Source: Clostridia bacterium (GTDB lineage: Bacteria; Bacillota; Clostridia; Peptostreptococcales; Anaerovoracaceae). From it: a stretch of 64,000 nucleotides of DNA. A program made the translations under genes and the position numbers. Within the stretch, counting starts at the first letter, position 1. The number at the start of each line of letters is the position of its first letter. The stretch covers positions 11,689 through 75,688 of the forward strand of contig CABJAP010000017.1 in NCBI GenBank assembly GCA_902363595.1. The letters run 5' to 3'. Below are positions 52,610-61,952 of this stretch, in pieces. The notes beneath the pieces were generated by a model, which saw only the letters and a list, made by a program, of their open reading frames with translations, had not been told where the DNA came from and did not search any database.

Positions 52610-53986
52610 ATGAATTTAAAACGATTTACGGAGAAGCATGCAGGAGGTAAAGACTTTGCTCCCAGACCGTATAAAGAAAGAAAAGTAACACCCTTCCGTA
52701 TGATTGCCATCTGGTTTGCCATGGCCGTTTCCCTCGTATTATTTATTGAATCTGCGGACTTATTTGATTCATTAACCGTTGGGGAAATCTTTGTCATTTT
52801 AATCATTGCTCATACCTTGCTATGTGTACTGATGTGGTTTACGCAGGATATGGGCATTAAATACGGAATACCGTTTTCCGTTTCCCTGCGGCCCAGCTTT
52901 GGCTATCTGGGGTCGATTTTTCCCACCTTTTTCAGGGGGATCCCCGGCTTGTTCTGGTTCGGCTATCAGACCTGGGTAGGGGCGGAAGCGATCAACGCTC
53001 TGACCAGCACTGTATGGGGATTTTCCAACATAACGCTCTTTATCCTTTTGATGGGGGCTATACAGATCATTCATACTTGCTTCGGAATATCCGCAGTATC
53101 GCGGCTCAGTAACTTAGCCAGCCCGCTGCTGCTGGCGGTCATGATCTACATGCTTTACGCATTGCTGACAAAAAACCACGTAACAATCGGAAGCGTATTT
53201 CAGATGACCGGTACTGGTGAAGGCTCGTATACATGGGTCAGCGCGATCTTAGTCTACATCGGCGGATGGATCACAATGGCGCTGAGCATCTCAGACATCA
53301 CCAGAGAATGCAAGGTAGAGGAAGAGGACACAAAAGATTTCTGGAAGTCCACCAAAAAGTATATGATCGCTCAGTGGGTCGGCCTGGTTCCGGTATCTGC
53401 GTTCTTTGGAACGATCGGGGCTATTGGCGTCGCATTGACCGGCGAATGGAACCCAATTTCCATTATGGTCAAAGTAATCGGACCACAGAATGAAATTATG
53501 CTGGTTATCTGTCTAATCTTTGTGCTGCTGGCTACCTGGGCTACCAATGATACAGGCAACCTCTATCCCGCGGCATATGCGTTCATGTCCCTGGTGCCGA
53601 AAAAAATCAATTTTGCCCTGGGCGTTCTGATCGCCGGCACATTGGGGCTGGTAATCCGGCCATGGGCCGTAGGCGGCAATATCCTTACCGTCATTACGGC
53701 GATCGGCTATCTGTTAGCGCCCATTTCCGGGATATTGATCGTCGATTACTACATTCTGAGAAAACGCCAGTTGAATGTGGAAGAGCTCTATCATTTTGGG
53801 GGTCAATATAAGTACTGGAATAATATCAATCCGGCAGGCGTGATTGCGAACATCATAGGGCTGGTAGTCAGCATTCCTTTCTGGGACTATGTTTTCTTTG
53901 TAGGTCTGGTGATAGGAGGAATTGTATACTACATTCTTATGAAAACGTGGATTGTAAAAAAATATCCGCAGCCAGAAATCAAATAG
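52610..53986 (+). CDS. NCS1-family nucleobase/hydantoin permease
   Basis: This 458-residue membrane protein has about 12 hydrophobic segments. It resembles the NCS1 family (cytosine, uracil, allantoin, hydantoin-Mhp1): PRPYKERKVTPFRMIAIWFAM at the N terminus, GYLGSIFPTFFRGIPGLFWFGYQTWVGAEA (90-120) and the later ATWATNDTGNLYPAAYAF. The ATG at 52610 follows GGAAAGGAG. In front of carbamoylase, hydantoin racemase and hydantoinase genes, hydantoin or another cyclic ureide is the likely cargo. Confidence 0.88.
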   Translation: MNLKRFTEKHAGGKDFAPRPYKERKVTPFRMIAIWFAMAVSLVLFIESADLFDSLTVGEIFVILIIAHTLLCVLMWFTQDMGIKYGIPFSVSLRPSFGYLGSIFPTFFRGIPGLFWFGYQTWVGAEAINALTSTVWGFSNITLFILLMGAIQIIHTCFGISAVSRLSNLASPLLLAVMIYMLYALLTKNHVTIGSVFQMTGTGEGSYTWVSAILVYIGGWITMALSISDITRECKVEEEDTKDFWKSTKKYMIAQWVGLVPVSAFFGTIGAIGVALTGEWNPISIMVKVIGPQNEIMLVICLIFVLLATWATNDTGNLYPAAYAFMSLVPKKINFALGVLIAGTLGLVIRPWAVGGNILTVITAIGYLLAPISGILIVDYYILRKRQLNVEELYHFGGQYKYWNNINPAGVIANIIGLVVSIPFWDYVFFVGLVIGGIVYYILMKTWIVKKYPQPEIK

Positions 53987-54006
53987 GAAAGAGAGATCAA
54001 AGCAGT

Positions 54007-55194
54007 ATGCTGAAAGTTGACGAAAAAAGACTGGAAAATAATATACAAGATTTAGGGAAAATCGGATTTCAAGAAGGGCGGGGAACGACTCGAATTGCAT
54101 ATTCGCCCGAATATGAAAAAGGAAGAGACTTGGTCAAAGCATGGATGGAAGATGCGGGAATGAAAACCCGCATCGATCCTGTAGGAAATCTGATTGGTAG
54201 CTTGGATGGTACCGTGCCCGGTGAAAAGATCGTTGCCATGGGATCGCATATCGATTCAGTACCGGAGGGCGGTATCTATGATGGGGCCTATGGCGTTCTT
54301 GCAGCCATCGAATGCGTCAAAACACTTACGGAAAAAAAGATACGGTTAAGGTTTCCGATGGAGGTTATTGCTTTCATTGATGAAGAAGGAACTGCTGTCG
54401 GTGGTACGTTTGGAAGTAAGTGTTTTATAGGAATGTCCATCGAACATGGTATGCATGAGCAGATGAAAGAGTATGGTATCTCAGATTGTGATTTGGCCGC
54501 ATGCGCTAATTCGGGCAGGGACTATCAGGCATATTTTGAGTTACATATTGAACAGGGCGCCGTTTTGGAATATGAAAAAAAAGAGATCGGCGTAGCTAAA
54601 GGAATTGTTGGAATTCTCAGGTACCAGGCCAGAGTAAAGGGTCTTGCCAATCATGCGGGAACGACGCCGATGAACCTGCGCAGGGATGCGATGGAAGGCA
54701 GCTGCCGGATTATCCTGCAGCTTTTGGATGAAGTGAAAAGCCACCCGGAAATGGTATGTACCGTTGGGCAGATTGAAGCCTCACCAGGCAGCTATAATAT
54801 TATTCCCGGAGAAGTCCGCTTCACGATCGATCTGCGGGGTCCGGATATGGAACTTATGCAGCGGTTAATCCGTGAGCTGCAGGATCAGTATGCCGATAGT
54901 TTGGAAATAGAAGAGTACGTGAATCAACCTCCAACCCAGTGCGATCAGCGGCTGCAGGATACGACCCGCGAAAGCGTTAAAAGACTAAAGCTTACAAAAC
55001 TGGAAATGTTCAGCGGGGCGGGACACGATTTGATCAATATGGCATTGATTACGCCTTCTGCGCTAATCTTTATTCCCAGCAGCGGCGGGATTAGTCATTG
55101 CAAGGACGAATACAGCAGTATGAAAAGCATGGCGGATGGAGCCAATGTGCTGCTGAACAATCTTCTGGAGCTGAATAAAGAGAGAGGACTATAA
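54007..55194 (+). CDS. M20-family N-carbamoyl-amino-acid hydrolase
   Basis: This 395-residue zinc-dependent amidohydrolase is of the HyuC/allantoate-amidohydrolase branch. Metal and catalytic residues are visible in GSHIDSVPEGGIYDGAYG, IDEEGTAVGGTFG, ELHIEQG, NHAGTTPM and GAGHDLINMA. It removes carbamoyl from N-carbamoyl-amino acids, giving the amino acid, ammonia and CO2. Allantoate hydrolysis is an alternative, but the hydantoinase and racemase neighbours favour carbamoylase. An in-frame ATG at 53947 overlaps the permease and is rejected. Confidence 0.87.
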   Translation: MLKVDEKRLENNIQDLGKIGFQEGRGTTRIAYSPEYEKGRDLVKAWMEDAGMKTRIDPVGNLIGSLDGTVPGEKIVAMGSHIDSVPEGGIYDGAYGVLAAIECVKTLTEKKIRLRFPMEVIAFIDEEGTAVGGTFGSKCFIGMSIEHGMHEQMKEYGISDCDLAACANSGRDYQAYFELHIEQGAVLEYEKKEIGVAKGIVGILRYQARVKGLANHAGTTPMNLRRDAMEGSCRIILQLLDEVKSHPEMVCTVGQIEASPGSYNIIPGEVRFTIDLRGPDMELMQRLIRELQDQYADSLEIEEYVNQPPTQCDQRLQDTTRESVKRLKLTKLEMFSGAGHDLINMALITPSALIFIPSSGGISHCKDEYSSMKSMADGANVLLNNLLELNKERGL

Positions 55195-55941
55195 ATGAAA
55201 ATCAAAGTAATCAATCCCAATACCACAACGAGTATGACCGATGCAATAGAAAAGGCCGCCGCCGCTTGCGCTTTTCCCGGGACGGAAATTTATGCTGCTA
55301 CACCTGAGTGGGGGCCTGCAAGCATTGAGTGTTTTGTCGATGATTATTTGGCGGTCCCCGGCGTAATACAAGAAATCTATCAGGGAGAAAAAGACGGGAT
55401 GGATGCCTATGTGATCGCATGTTTCGGAGATCCGGGGCTGCAGGCGGCGAAGGAATGCACGCAAAAGCCGGTGCTGGGTATCGCGGAAGCTGCGATAGCT
55501 GCTGTGAAAATGGCAGCTCCGTCCTTTTCCGTAATATCGGTTCTGGAACGGTCTAAAAAAATTACGGAAGATTTGATTCTGCAATATGGAGCCGAGCGGG
55601 CGTGCCGGTCTGTCCGCGCTACAGGACTCAGCGTTTTGGAATTTGAACGGGATCCGGAAAAAGGACGCAGGGCTCTGCACAGAGAAAGTAAATGTGCCCT
55701 CGAAAGAGACGGCGCTGAAAGCATCGTATTGGGATGCGCCGGCTTTGTGGATTTCGCGAAAGAATTGGAGAAGGACTTGGGCATTCCTGTAATTGATGGG
55801 GTAGTACCGGCCGTGAAGTTTGCGGAAGCTTTCGTGGGAATGGGTCTTAATACAAGCAAACAAAACAGCTGGGGTTATCCGGAAAAGAAAGAACTGAGGG
55901 GATTTGAGCTCTTCAGAAAAAGACAAGGAGAGACGAAATGA
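55195..55941 (+). CDS. hydantoin racemase (Asp/Glu racemase family)
   Basis: This 248-residue cofactor-independent racemase opens KVINPNTTTSMTDAI. It carries the two catalytic cysteines of the family, in IACFGDPG near residue 76 and VLGCAGFVDF near 181. It interconverts D and L hydantoins so that a stereospecific hydantoinase can use both. Its ATG directly follows the carbamoylase stop, and it overlaps the hydantoinase gene by four bases, so the three are translated as a unit. Confidence 0.9.
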   Translation: MKIKVINPNTTTSMTDAIEKAAAACAFPGTEIYAATPEWGPASIECFVDDYLAVPGVIQEIYQGEKDGMDAYVIACFGDPGLQAAKECTQKPVLGIAEAAIAAVKMAAPSFSVISVLERSKKITEDLILQYGAERACRSVRATGLSVLEFERDPEKGRRALHRESKCALERDGAESIVLGCAGFVDFAKELEKDLGIPVIDGVVPAVKFAEAFVGMGLNTSKQNSWGYPEKKELRGFELFRKRQGETK

Positions 55942-57350
55942 AAACACTAATTAAAAACGGGACAATTATCACTGCATATGAAGAATTTGAAGGAGATATC
56001 CTCATTGAAGAAGAAAAAATTGTCGATATAGGAAAGGATTTGGCAGCAAGCTGCGTAAAAGTCGATAAAATAATTGACGCATCAGGAAAACTGGTTTTTC
56101 CTGGGGGCGTTGATCAACATACCCATTACGACGCCCAAGGTACTGTGGGAGATAAGAATACAGCGGGTTACGAGACCACGGACAATGCAATCGTAGGAGG
56201 GACAACGACCTTTGTCGAGTTTGTTCCCCAGGAAGAGGGGATGGGGTTGATTGATTCGGCTGAATATCGAAAAAAACACAGGGCAGAAGGAAAGATTTGT
56301 GTGGATTATGCGCTGCATGCATTGGTGACCGATGTCAAGCCGGCAATTTTTGATGAAGTAGAAAAACTTCCTGAATATGGAATTTCCACAATCAAGGTTT
56401 TTATGGCATACCCAGGTTCTTATCTCCACGCTGATGATGGAACTTTAATGCGGATTCTGGAGAAAAGTAAAAATGTCGGAGTAACGACCTTTGTCCACGC
56501 AGAAAACGGCGAAATTATTGAATTTCTCAGAGATGAATGCGTGCGCAGCGGCAATACGGCGCCCAAGTACCACTACTTGAGCAGACCGCCGGTCTCCGAA
56601 TCCGAAGCAGCCAGGCGGGCGATTTACCTGGCAAAAGCAGCGGCGGCTCCTTTGTTTATCGTTCATATGACCTGTGAAGAAGCGTTAGAAGAACTGCGCA
56701 TAGCAAAAAGCGGGCGACTTAACGTATATGGAGAGACCTGCACCCACTATCTGGTGACGACAAAAGCTGCTCTGGATAATCCGGATTTTATGGAAGCGGC
56801 AAAATACATATGTTCGCCGGCGCTCAGGGACGAAAAGGATTGTGAGGCTCTGTGGGAAGCGCTGGACAGTGGACTCCTAAGCGCCGTATCTTCCGATCAC
56901 TGCGGCATCAGTCTGAAAGAAATGAAACTGGCGGGAAAAGATGATTTTACAAAGGTGCCCAACGGAGCTCCAGGAGCCGGTGACCGCCTAAATATGGTAT
57001 GGACCAATGGTGTAGCTAAAGGAAGGATCAGCAAGACCAAGTTCGTGGAAATCTGTGCCACTAACCCTGCAAAGATCAATGGAATTTATCCCAGAAAAGG
57101 GCACATTGGCATCGGTTCTGATGCGGATTTGGTGATTTTCGATCCCCAATACAAAGGGGTGGTCAGGCAGAGAGATAATCCCAATGGAATCGATTATAAT
57201 ATTTTTGAAGGCAGAGAACAGATTGGACGTCCGGAAACCGTTCTGCTGAGAGGAAAGGTCGTCGTAGAAAATGCCCGCTTCACAGGGAAAAAAGGGCAGG
57301 GAACGTTTATAAAAGCCAAACCCTATGGAGCCTGCTACAGAGGGCTATAA
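55938..57350 (+). CDS. dihydropyrimidinase/hydantoinase
   Basis: This 470-residue cyclic amidohydrolase opens the ring of hydantoins or dihydropyrimidines. The binuclear metal site is complete: His pair in GGVDQHTHYDA, the carbamylated lysine in STIKVFMAY, histidines in FVHAEN and CTHYLV, and the aspartate in SSDHCG. Hydantoinase and dihydropyrimidinase cannot be told apart by sequence; the hydantoin racemase next door favours hydantoinase. It acts with the carbamoylase at 54007. Confidence 0.92.
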   Translation: MKTLIKNGTIITAYEEFEGDILIEEEKIVDIGKDLAASCVKVDKIIDASGKLVFPGGVDQHTHYDAQGTVGDKNTAGYETTDNAIVGGTTTFVEFVPQEEGMGLIDSAEYRKKHRAEGKICVDYALHALVTDVKPAIFDEVEKLPEYGISTIKVFMAYPGSYLHADDGTLMRILEKSKNVGVTTFVHAENGEIIEFLRDECVRSGNTAPKYHYLSRPPVSESEAARRAIYLAKAAAAPLFIVHMTCEEALEELRIAKSGRLNVYGETCTHYLVTTKAALDNPDFMEAAKYICSPALRDEKDCEALWEALDSGLLSAVSSDHCGISLKEMKLAGKDDFTKVPNGAPGAGDRLNMVWTNGVAKGRISKTKFVEICATNPAKINGIYPRKGHIGIGSDADLVIFDPQYKGVVRQRDNPNGIDYNIFEGREQIGRPETVLLRGKVVVENARFTGKKGQGTFIKAKPYGACYRGL

Positions 57351-57356
57351 GTTTGT

Positions 57357-58217
57357 ATGGTTATGGAGACAGGAAAGGCGGATCAGATTAAAAGCATCAT
57401 GGAGCGCCGATGCAGCTGCAGGGCTTTTTCTAAACGACCGGTATTAAAAGAAGACTTGGAGGAGCTGTTGGAAACCGCCGTAAAGGCCCCTTCATCCAGT
57501 GGGTTTCAAAATTATTCAATTATTGTAGTTGAACAGAAGTCGATTAAGAAACAATTGGCAGAGTTGAGCGGCCCTCAGCAATTTATCGCCAATGCTCCGG
57601 CAGGACTGATCTTTTGCATTGACTTGCGCAGAGAAAAGCGCATTATTCAAAAGAGGCCTTCGCCCAGTCAGTCTGAATCCCAGTTCATTCAATTTATGAT
57701 GTATATGGCTGACGCTGTCATCTGCGCCCAGACCTTTTGCCTGGCAGCAGAAGAAAAAGGCCTGGGAACAGTATACATAGGGAATATCATTCATTACATG
57801 GAAAGGGTGTCAGAACTGCTGAATCTGCCCCAATATGTAATGCCAGTAATCATGGTATGTGCAGGATATCCCAGATTTTCAGGGAAACCAAGCCCTAAAT
57901 ATCCGGCGGAAGTACTCGTTCACACAAATCAGTATCAAGATCTTCCAATTGAGATTTTGCTTCGGGCCTTTGATGAGAAATACAAAGACTGGCGTATGCC
58001 TTTTAATGAAAGGGCAGCAGAACAGATTGCAAGGACCGCCCAGCAGGACCAAGGAGAGAACTATGGCGCTGTTTGCAGAGAATATTTAAAAAAGGCGGAT
58101 CTAATAGGGCCGTACCAGTGGTATTATGGCTGCCGCTACTTGAAAAAGGATTTATGGATGTCCACGGAAGATTACCGCCGCTTTATGAAAACAAAAGGTT
58201 TCACCTGGATAAAATAA
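57357..58217 (+). CDS. nitroreductase-family flavoprotein
   Basis: This 286-residue protein belongs to the FMN-dependent nitroreductase family. The N-terminal MERRCSCRAFSKRPVLKEDLEELLETAVKAPSS-type region (15-47) binds FMN phosphate, and GLGTVYIGNI lies near residue 139. It is longer than simple nitroreductases (about 200), with a 90-residue C-terminal extension ending WYYGCRYLKKD. It closes the hydantoin cluster, six bases after the hydantoinase. Its substrate is unknown; reduction of an unsaturated ureide is one possibility. The site before ATG 57357 is weak. Confidence 0.8.
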   Translation: MVMETGKADQIKSIMERRCSCRAFSKRPVLKEDLEELLETAVKAPSSSGFQNYSIIVVEQKSIKKQLAELSGPQQFIANAPAGLIFCIDLRREKRIIQKRPSPSQSESQFIQFMMYMADAVICAQTFCLAAEEKGLGTVYIGNIIHYMERVSELLNLPQYVMPVIMVCAGYPRFSGKPSPKYPAEVLVHTNQYQDLPIEILLRAFDEKYKDWRMPFNERAAEQIARTAQQDQGENYGAVCREYLKKADLIGPYQWYYGCRYLKKDLWMSTEDYRRFMKTKGFTWIK

Positions 58218-58260
58218 AAAATTCTGAAAATTAACAATCATCTGATGCAGAATTACAAGT

Positions 58261-58278
58261 CGATGCCGAGGTGCATCA
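58261..58278. promoter_or_regulatory. putative TyrR-type enhancer site 2
   Basis: CGATGC and GCATCA are separated by six bases (58261-58266, 58273-58278), with AAAA after the right arm as at site 1. A half site TGATGC lies at 58243-58248. It is about 150 bases upstream of the sigma-54 promoter at 58421. Confidence 0.58.
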
Positions 58279-58420
58279 AAAGTGAGGGCTTTGTGAAGAA
58301 TAAAGAAAGTCTGTGTCAAGCGGACAGGATGATTCTGTAAAATTTAGGATGCTGACTTTTCAAGGTTTGACTGATCAATCCTTCAAATAATCCGAATATA
58401 TTTGTTAAATTTTATACAAC

Positions 58421-58436
58421 TGGTACGGCTTTTGCA
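58421..58436 (+). promoter_or_regulatory. sigma-54 promoter of the TRAP transporter operon
   Basis: TGGTACGGCTTTTGCA has GG and GC ten bases apart and one deviation (T for C) in the -24 box. It is followed by the binding-protein gene about 65 bases on. The rest of the 58218-58499 gap shows only the enhancer-type repeats and no terminator for the preceding gene. Confidence 0.83.
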
Positions 58437-58499
58437 ATATTAATAGGCAATATACATGATGGATTTGAGTGTAAATTTTTAGAAAAGGAGAAACACGAA

Positions 58500-59516
58500 A
58501 TAAAAAAAGTAGTAGCATTGGTATTATCTTTATTGATGGTATTCGCTTTCGCTGGATGTGGCGGCGGCGGCGATTCCGACTCCGGCGACAAGACGGTGAT
58601 CCACTTTGGGTCCACAGTAGCCACAACTCACCCATGGTACAAAGCGGCGGAAGAATTTAAAAAGGATGTTGAGGAAAAATCAGGAGGAGCGATTGAGGTA
58701 GCGCTGGACTTCGGCGGTGTACATGGTTCCGACAAGGAACATGTTGAGGCAGCGGCTTCCGGTACACTGGATATGCAGATTGACTCAACAGTTGGTGTGG
58801 ATGCGGTAGTTACAAAGCTGGGATTTGTTAACCTGCCGTATCTGATGACTTCTTTCGATGAAGTAGACAAGAACTTCTATAACGGCTGGATGAGCGAGTC
58901 TTGCACAAAGCTGGTTGAAGAACAGGGCATTACCGTATTAGGATGGACAGACTGCGACTTTAGATGGATGACAAACTCCAAGCATCCGATTAAAAAAGTA
59001 GAAGACTTGAAGGGTATGAAAATGAGAGTTCCTGAAGCTCCAATGTATCTCAAATTCTTTGAGAATTTGGGAACTACCCCAACTTCCATCGCATTCAACG
59101 ATCTGCCGTCCGCACTGCAGCAGAAAGTCGTAGACGGCCAGGATAATGGTCCGATCCTTACTTATACGGCAGGGCTGAATCAGTTCCAGAAGTATATGAC
59201 TGAGACCAATCACGCGTTTGCTCCGGCATTAGTTGGATTTAATACCGCAAAACTGGAAAGCCTGCCTGAAGATCAGCAGAAGGTCATCAAAGAATGCGGT
59301 GCGGCTTATGCGGAAAAGGTTAAAGAATTAGTTCGTGCGGAATATGAGGCAGACGGTAAAGCAATGGCGGAAACCAGTGAAATTATTGAGGTTACTCCTG
59401 AACTGGACAAGGCTATGAGAGCTGCAGCTGAAAAAGTATGGCAGGATAAAGAAGTTACAAAGAACTTCGATCAGGATGCTGTAAATAAGATTCTGGAAGA
59501 AGCAGGTCTGAAATAA
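58500..59516 (+). CDS. dctP: TRAP transporter substrate-binding lipoprotein DctP, ATA at the start position
   Basis: This 338-residue binding protein has a signal peptide with lipobox (FAFAGC) and the TRAP pattern KMRVPEAPMYLKFF, where the Arg binds the substrate carboxylate, and FNDLPSALQQKVVDGQDN. The ribosome-binding site AGGAG (58486-58490) and the signal-peptide frame (KKVVALVLSLL) point to a start at 58500, but the codon there is ATA. The first standard alternative is TTG at 58518, which would drop the lysines and leave a spacing of 27. The cargo is likely an organic acid. Confidence 0.85.
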   Translation: MKKVVALVLSLLMVFAFAGCGGGGDSDSGDKTVIHFGSTVATTHPWYKAAEEFKKDVEEKSGGAIEVALDFGGVHGSDKEHVEAAASGTLDMQIDSTVGVDAVVTKLGFVNLPYLMTSFDEVDKNFYNGWMSESCTKLVEEQGITVLGWTDCDFRWMTNSKHPIKKVEDLKGMKMRVPEAPMYLKFFENLGTTPTSIAFNDLPSALQQKVVDGQDNGPILTYTAGLNQFQKYMTETNHAFAPALVGFNTAKLESLPEDQQKVIKECGAAYAEKVKELVRAEYEADGKAMAETSEIIEVTPELDKAMRAAAEKVWQDKEVTKNFDQDAVNKILEEAGLK

Positions 59517-59567
59517 GCTTTATGCTAATTCAACATGTATAATTTGCTAGAATGAATCGACAGAATG

Positions 59568-59611
59568 AAAGAAACTATCATGCGGAAAACCCGTTTGGTA
59601 GTTTCTTTTTT
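59568..59611 (+). terminator. terminator after dctP
   Basis: A 13-position stem (59568-59580 with 59596-59608, one mismatch or G-U) ends in a T-run. It follows the binding-protein gene and would lower expression of the two membrane subunits relative to the binding protein. Confidence 0.8.
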
Positions 59612-59626
59612 TAGTCCTGAGGACTG

Positions 59627-59656
59627 CTATATTAAGAATAATTATTCTTAATATAG
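59627..59656. repeat. perfect 30-bp palindrome in the TRAP operon
   Basis: The half CTATATTAAGAATAA is followed at once by its exact complement, giving a 30-bp palindrome with no spacer. A second, 13-bp palindrome (AGTCCT-G-AGGACT) lies at 59613-59625. They stand in the 384-bp gap between dctP and dctQ. No T-run follows. It may be an operator; the rest of the gap to 59900 shows no gene. Confidence 0.8.
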
Positions 59657-59900
59657 TAAAAATATAAATAGAAAGAAGTTATAAACGAAACAAAACAAGA
59701 AAAACGAACATTGCTGAAATTTCAATGAAATTAATAAAAGTTTGAGAGGATGATTATAAGACTAGTCCTAAAATATGAGAATAAAAAACCTGTTTTTTAG
59801 CACTTGACTTTCATAAGAAAATGTATGAATATACTGCGCAAGGGATACCTGCAGAAGCTGGGTCCCGGAATTATTTATCATATGAATATGGAGGTTAATC

Positions 59901-60452
59901 ATGGAGAAGAAAAACCAAATCACTGCCATTAGTGACAGAGTTTGCTGGGTGGAAAAGCAGATTACTTGGATTGGGTTTATCGTTATGCTGGGACTGCTGG
60001 TCATTCAGGTAGCCTGCAGATACTGTTTTCATTTTCCGCTGGCCTGGTCCGAGGAGCTGGTCCGCTTTATCTATGTGGCGGTCAGCTATACCGGAGCAAT
60101 CGTTGCTGTGCGGGAGAACGAACATATTTGTATCAACATCATTCCCATCATTCTTAAAAAGCTATTAAAGAACCCGAACCGAGAAGAGAGCGTGCTGAAG
60201 GTTCTCGACCTGACAGCCGATGGAATTTGTGCGGTATTTTGGACCTTTATCAGCTATGGCGTGTTGGGCTATACAGCGGAGGTCAAGGAAAAGGCCATGT
60301 TGTCAACGGCTAATGAATGGCCGATGTGGATCGTCTTTGTTCCCGTATTGGCATCGGGGATACTTATTATTTTCCATTACATCATGAATGGCATCGAAAC
60401 GGCAATGTCCTTTAAGAAAGACGGTGCGGCGAAAGGGGGCGAATTATCATGA
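59901..60452 (+). CDS. dctQ: TRAP transporter small permease subunit
   Basis: This 183-residue subunit has four membrane helices. The family signature RYCFHFPLAWSEELVRFIYV is at about 34-53. It forms the complex with the large subunit, whose gene it overlaps by four bases. GGAGG precedes its ATG. It lies unusually far (384 bp) from dctP, behind a terminator and a palindrome. Confidence 0.9.
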   Translation: MEKKNQITAISDRVCWVEKQITWIGFIVMLGLLVIQVACRYCFHFPLAWSEELVRFIYVAVSYTGAIVAVRENEHICINIIPIILKKLLKNPNREESVLKVLDLTADGICAVFWTFISYGVLGYTAEVKEKAMLSTANEWPMWIVFVPVLASGILIIFHYIMNGIETAMSFKKDGAAKGGELS

Positions 60453-61747
60453 TCTATTTGGGAATTTTTCTGCTGGTATTTTTAGGGCTGGCCTTAATTC
60501 GTGTACCGATTCCATTTGCAATGGGTATCGGTTCGGTGGTAACCATGCTTTATGCGGGAGTCAATCTGGATTCCGTTCCTATGGCTGTGTCCAATTCGCT
60601 CAACGTGTTCACCTGGCTGGCAATCCCGGCGTTCATTTTTGCCGGAGACTTGATGGCGGCCACCGGCATTTCCAGCGCCATCATGAATTTTGCCAAGTCC
60701 TTCATCGGCAGGCTGCGGGGAGCCGCCGGGGCGGTAACGGTTGTGACCTGTATGCTGTTTGGCGCGATCACCGGCTCATCTCTGGCTACCATCACCGGTA
60801 TCGGCGGCATGATGCTGCCGGAGCTGGACAAAGAAGGGTATGACCACAAATACGGGACCGCCCTCATCAGTGCCTGCGGTTTTCTGGGAATCCTGATTCC
60901 GCCCAGCATCCCCGGCATCCTCTATGCCATGATGTCGGGCCAGAATCTTATGAAGGTATGGCTCTGCACAGTGGGGCCGGGGATTATGCTTGGGCTGGCG
61001 TACATCCTCATCAACTATTTTAAGTACGGAAGAAAGCAGGAAAAGGTAAAAGAACCCTTCAGAGTGGGAAGCTATTTCGCAGGAATCGGAAAGGCGACCT
61101 GGTCGTCTCTGCTTGCTCTGCTGATGCCGGTTATCATTTTCTACGGAATCTACGGAGGCATCTTTACTGCTACGGAAGCGGGAGCGGTTGCAGTGGCCTA
61201 CGGGCTGATCGTGGGATGGATCATCCTGCCCATTTTCAAGAAAAAATGGCCGGAGAAAAAATTCCGTACGCTGGTTCTGGAAGCAGGTGTAACATCGGCG
61301 ACCATTGCCATGCTCAACGTATTTGCGGCGGTTGCCGGAAAAATGATTACGTTTACCAGAATTCCGGCAATGCTGACCGATGCTATGCTTTCTCTGACCG
61401 ACTCCAAGATCATTTTTTTGCTGATCTTAAATATCCTGCTGATTATTGTCGGTATGTTTATGGAGACCAACAGCAGCATCCTGCTTTTAGGGCCGATTCT
61501 CATTCCGGTAGCCACATCCTTTGGTGTGGACCCGATTCACTTTGCGGGAATCATGCTGCTGAACCTGGAAATCGGAATGATCACGCCGCCCTTTGCCGCC
61601 AACCTGTTCGTCGGCTGCCGGGTGGGCAAAGTGAGTATGGACCAGGTACTGCCGTTCATGGTCCCATTCTTTATCGCTTGTGTGATTGTACTTCTGATCA
61701 CAACCTACGTACCGCAGGTAGCGTTGTTCCTTCCCAACTTAATTTAA
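60449..61747 (+). CDS. dctM: TRAP transporter large permease subunit
   Basis: This 432-residue protein has about 12 membrane segments and is the sodium-coupled transport subunit. Typical segments are IPAFIFAGDLMAATGIS near 52, GAITGSSLATITGIGGMMLPE near 106 and ETNSSILLLGPILIPVATSFGVDPIHFAG near 340. It completes the DctPQM system. It is followed by a terminator and the next sigma-54 promoter. Confidence 0.94.
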   Translation: MIYLGIFLLVFLGLALIRVPIPFAMGIGSVVTMLYAGVNLDSVPMAVSNSLNVFTWLAIPAFIFAGDLMAATGISSAIMNFAKSFIGRLRGAAGAVTVVTCMLFGAITGSSLATITGIGGMMLPELDKEGYDHKYGTALISACGFLGILIPPSIPGILYAMMSGQNLMKVWLCTVGPGIMLGLAYILINYFKYGRKQEKVKEPFRVGSYFAGIGKATWSSLLALLMPVIIFYGIYGGIFTATEAGAVAVAYGLIVGWIILPIFKKKWPEKKFRTLVLEAGVTSATIAMLNVFAAVAGKMITFTRIPAMLTDAMLSLTDSKIIFLLILNILLIIVGMFMETNSSILLLGPILIPVATSFGVDPIHFAGIMLLNLEIGMITPPFAANLFVGCRVGKVSMDQVLPFMVPFFIACVIVLLITTYVPQVALFLPNLI

Positions 61748-61757
61748 TACAAAGCGA

Positions 61758-61807
61758 AAAAAATGCTCCGCAGATGATATCAAAGTTCATTTGCGGAACA
61801 TTTTTTT
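61758..61807 (+). terminator. terminator of the TRAP operon
   Basis: An imperfect but long stem (61758-61777 with 61788-61807; CTCCGCAGATGA against TCATTTGCGGAA) ends in seven Ts just after the large-subunit gene. Confidence 0.78.
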
Positions 61808-61814
61808 GCATCAT

Positions 61815-61840
61815 GGATTGATGCTCTTGCGCATCAATCC
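61815..61840. promoter_or_regulatory. putative TyrR-type enhancer site 3
   Basis: GGATTGATGC and GCATCAATCC form a perfect 10-bp inverted repeat around six bases. Extra GCATCA half sites flank it at 61808-61813 and 61848-61853. It lies about 125 bases upstream of the sigma-54 promoter at 61953. Confidence 0.65.
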
Positions 61841-61952
61841 AAATTTTGCATCAAGCAAACCAGATGATGTCACTGCTTTCAAAAGGATTGTCCGGTAGAA
61901 ATAATCGTTGAAATTTCAACGATAAAAAAATTGATGTATAAATTTTACCACT

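Noticed and set aside
59804..59835. TTGACT ... TATACT promoter-like pair before dctQ
   Set aside because: The spacer is 20 bases, too long for a normal sigma-A promoter.
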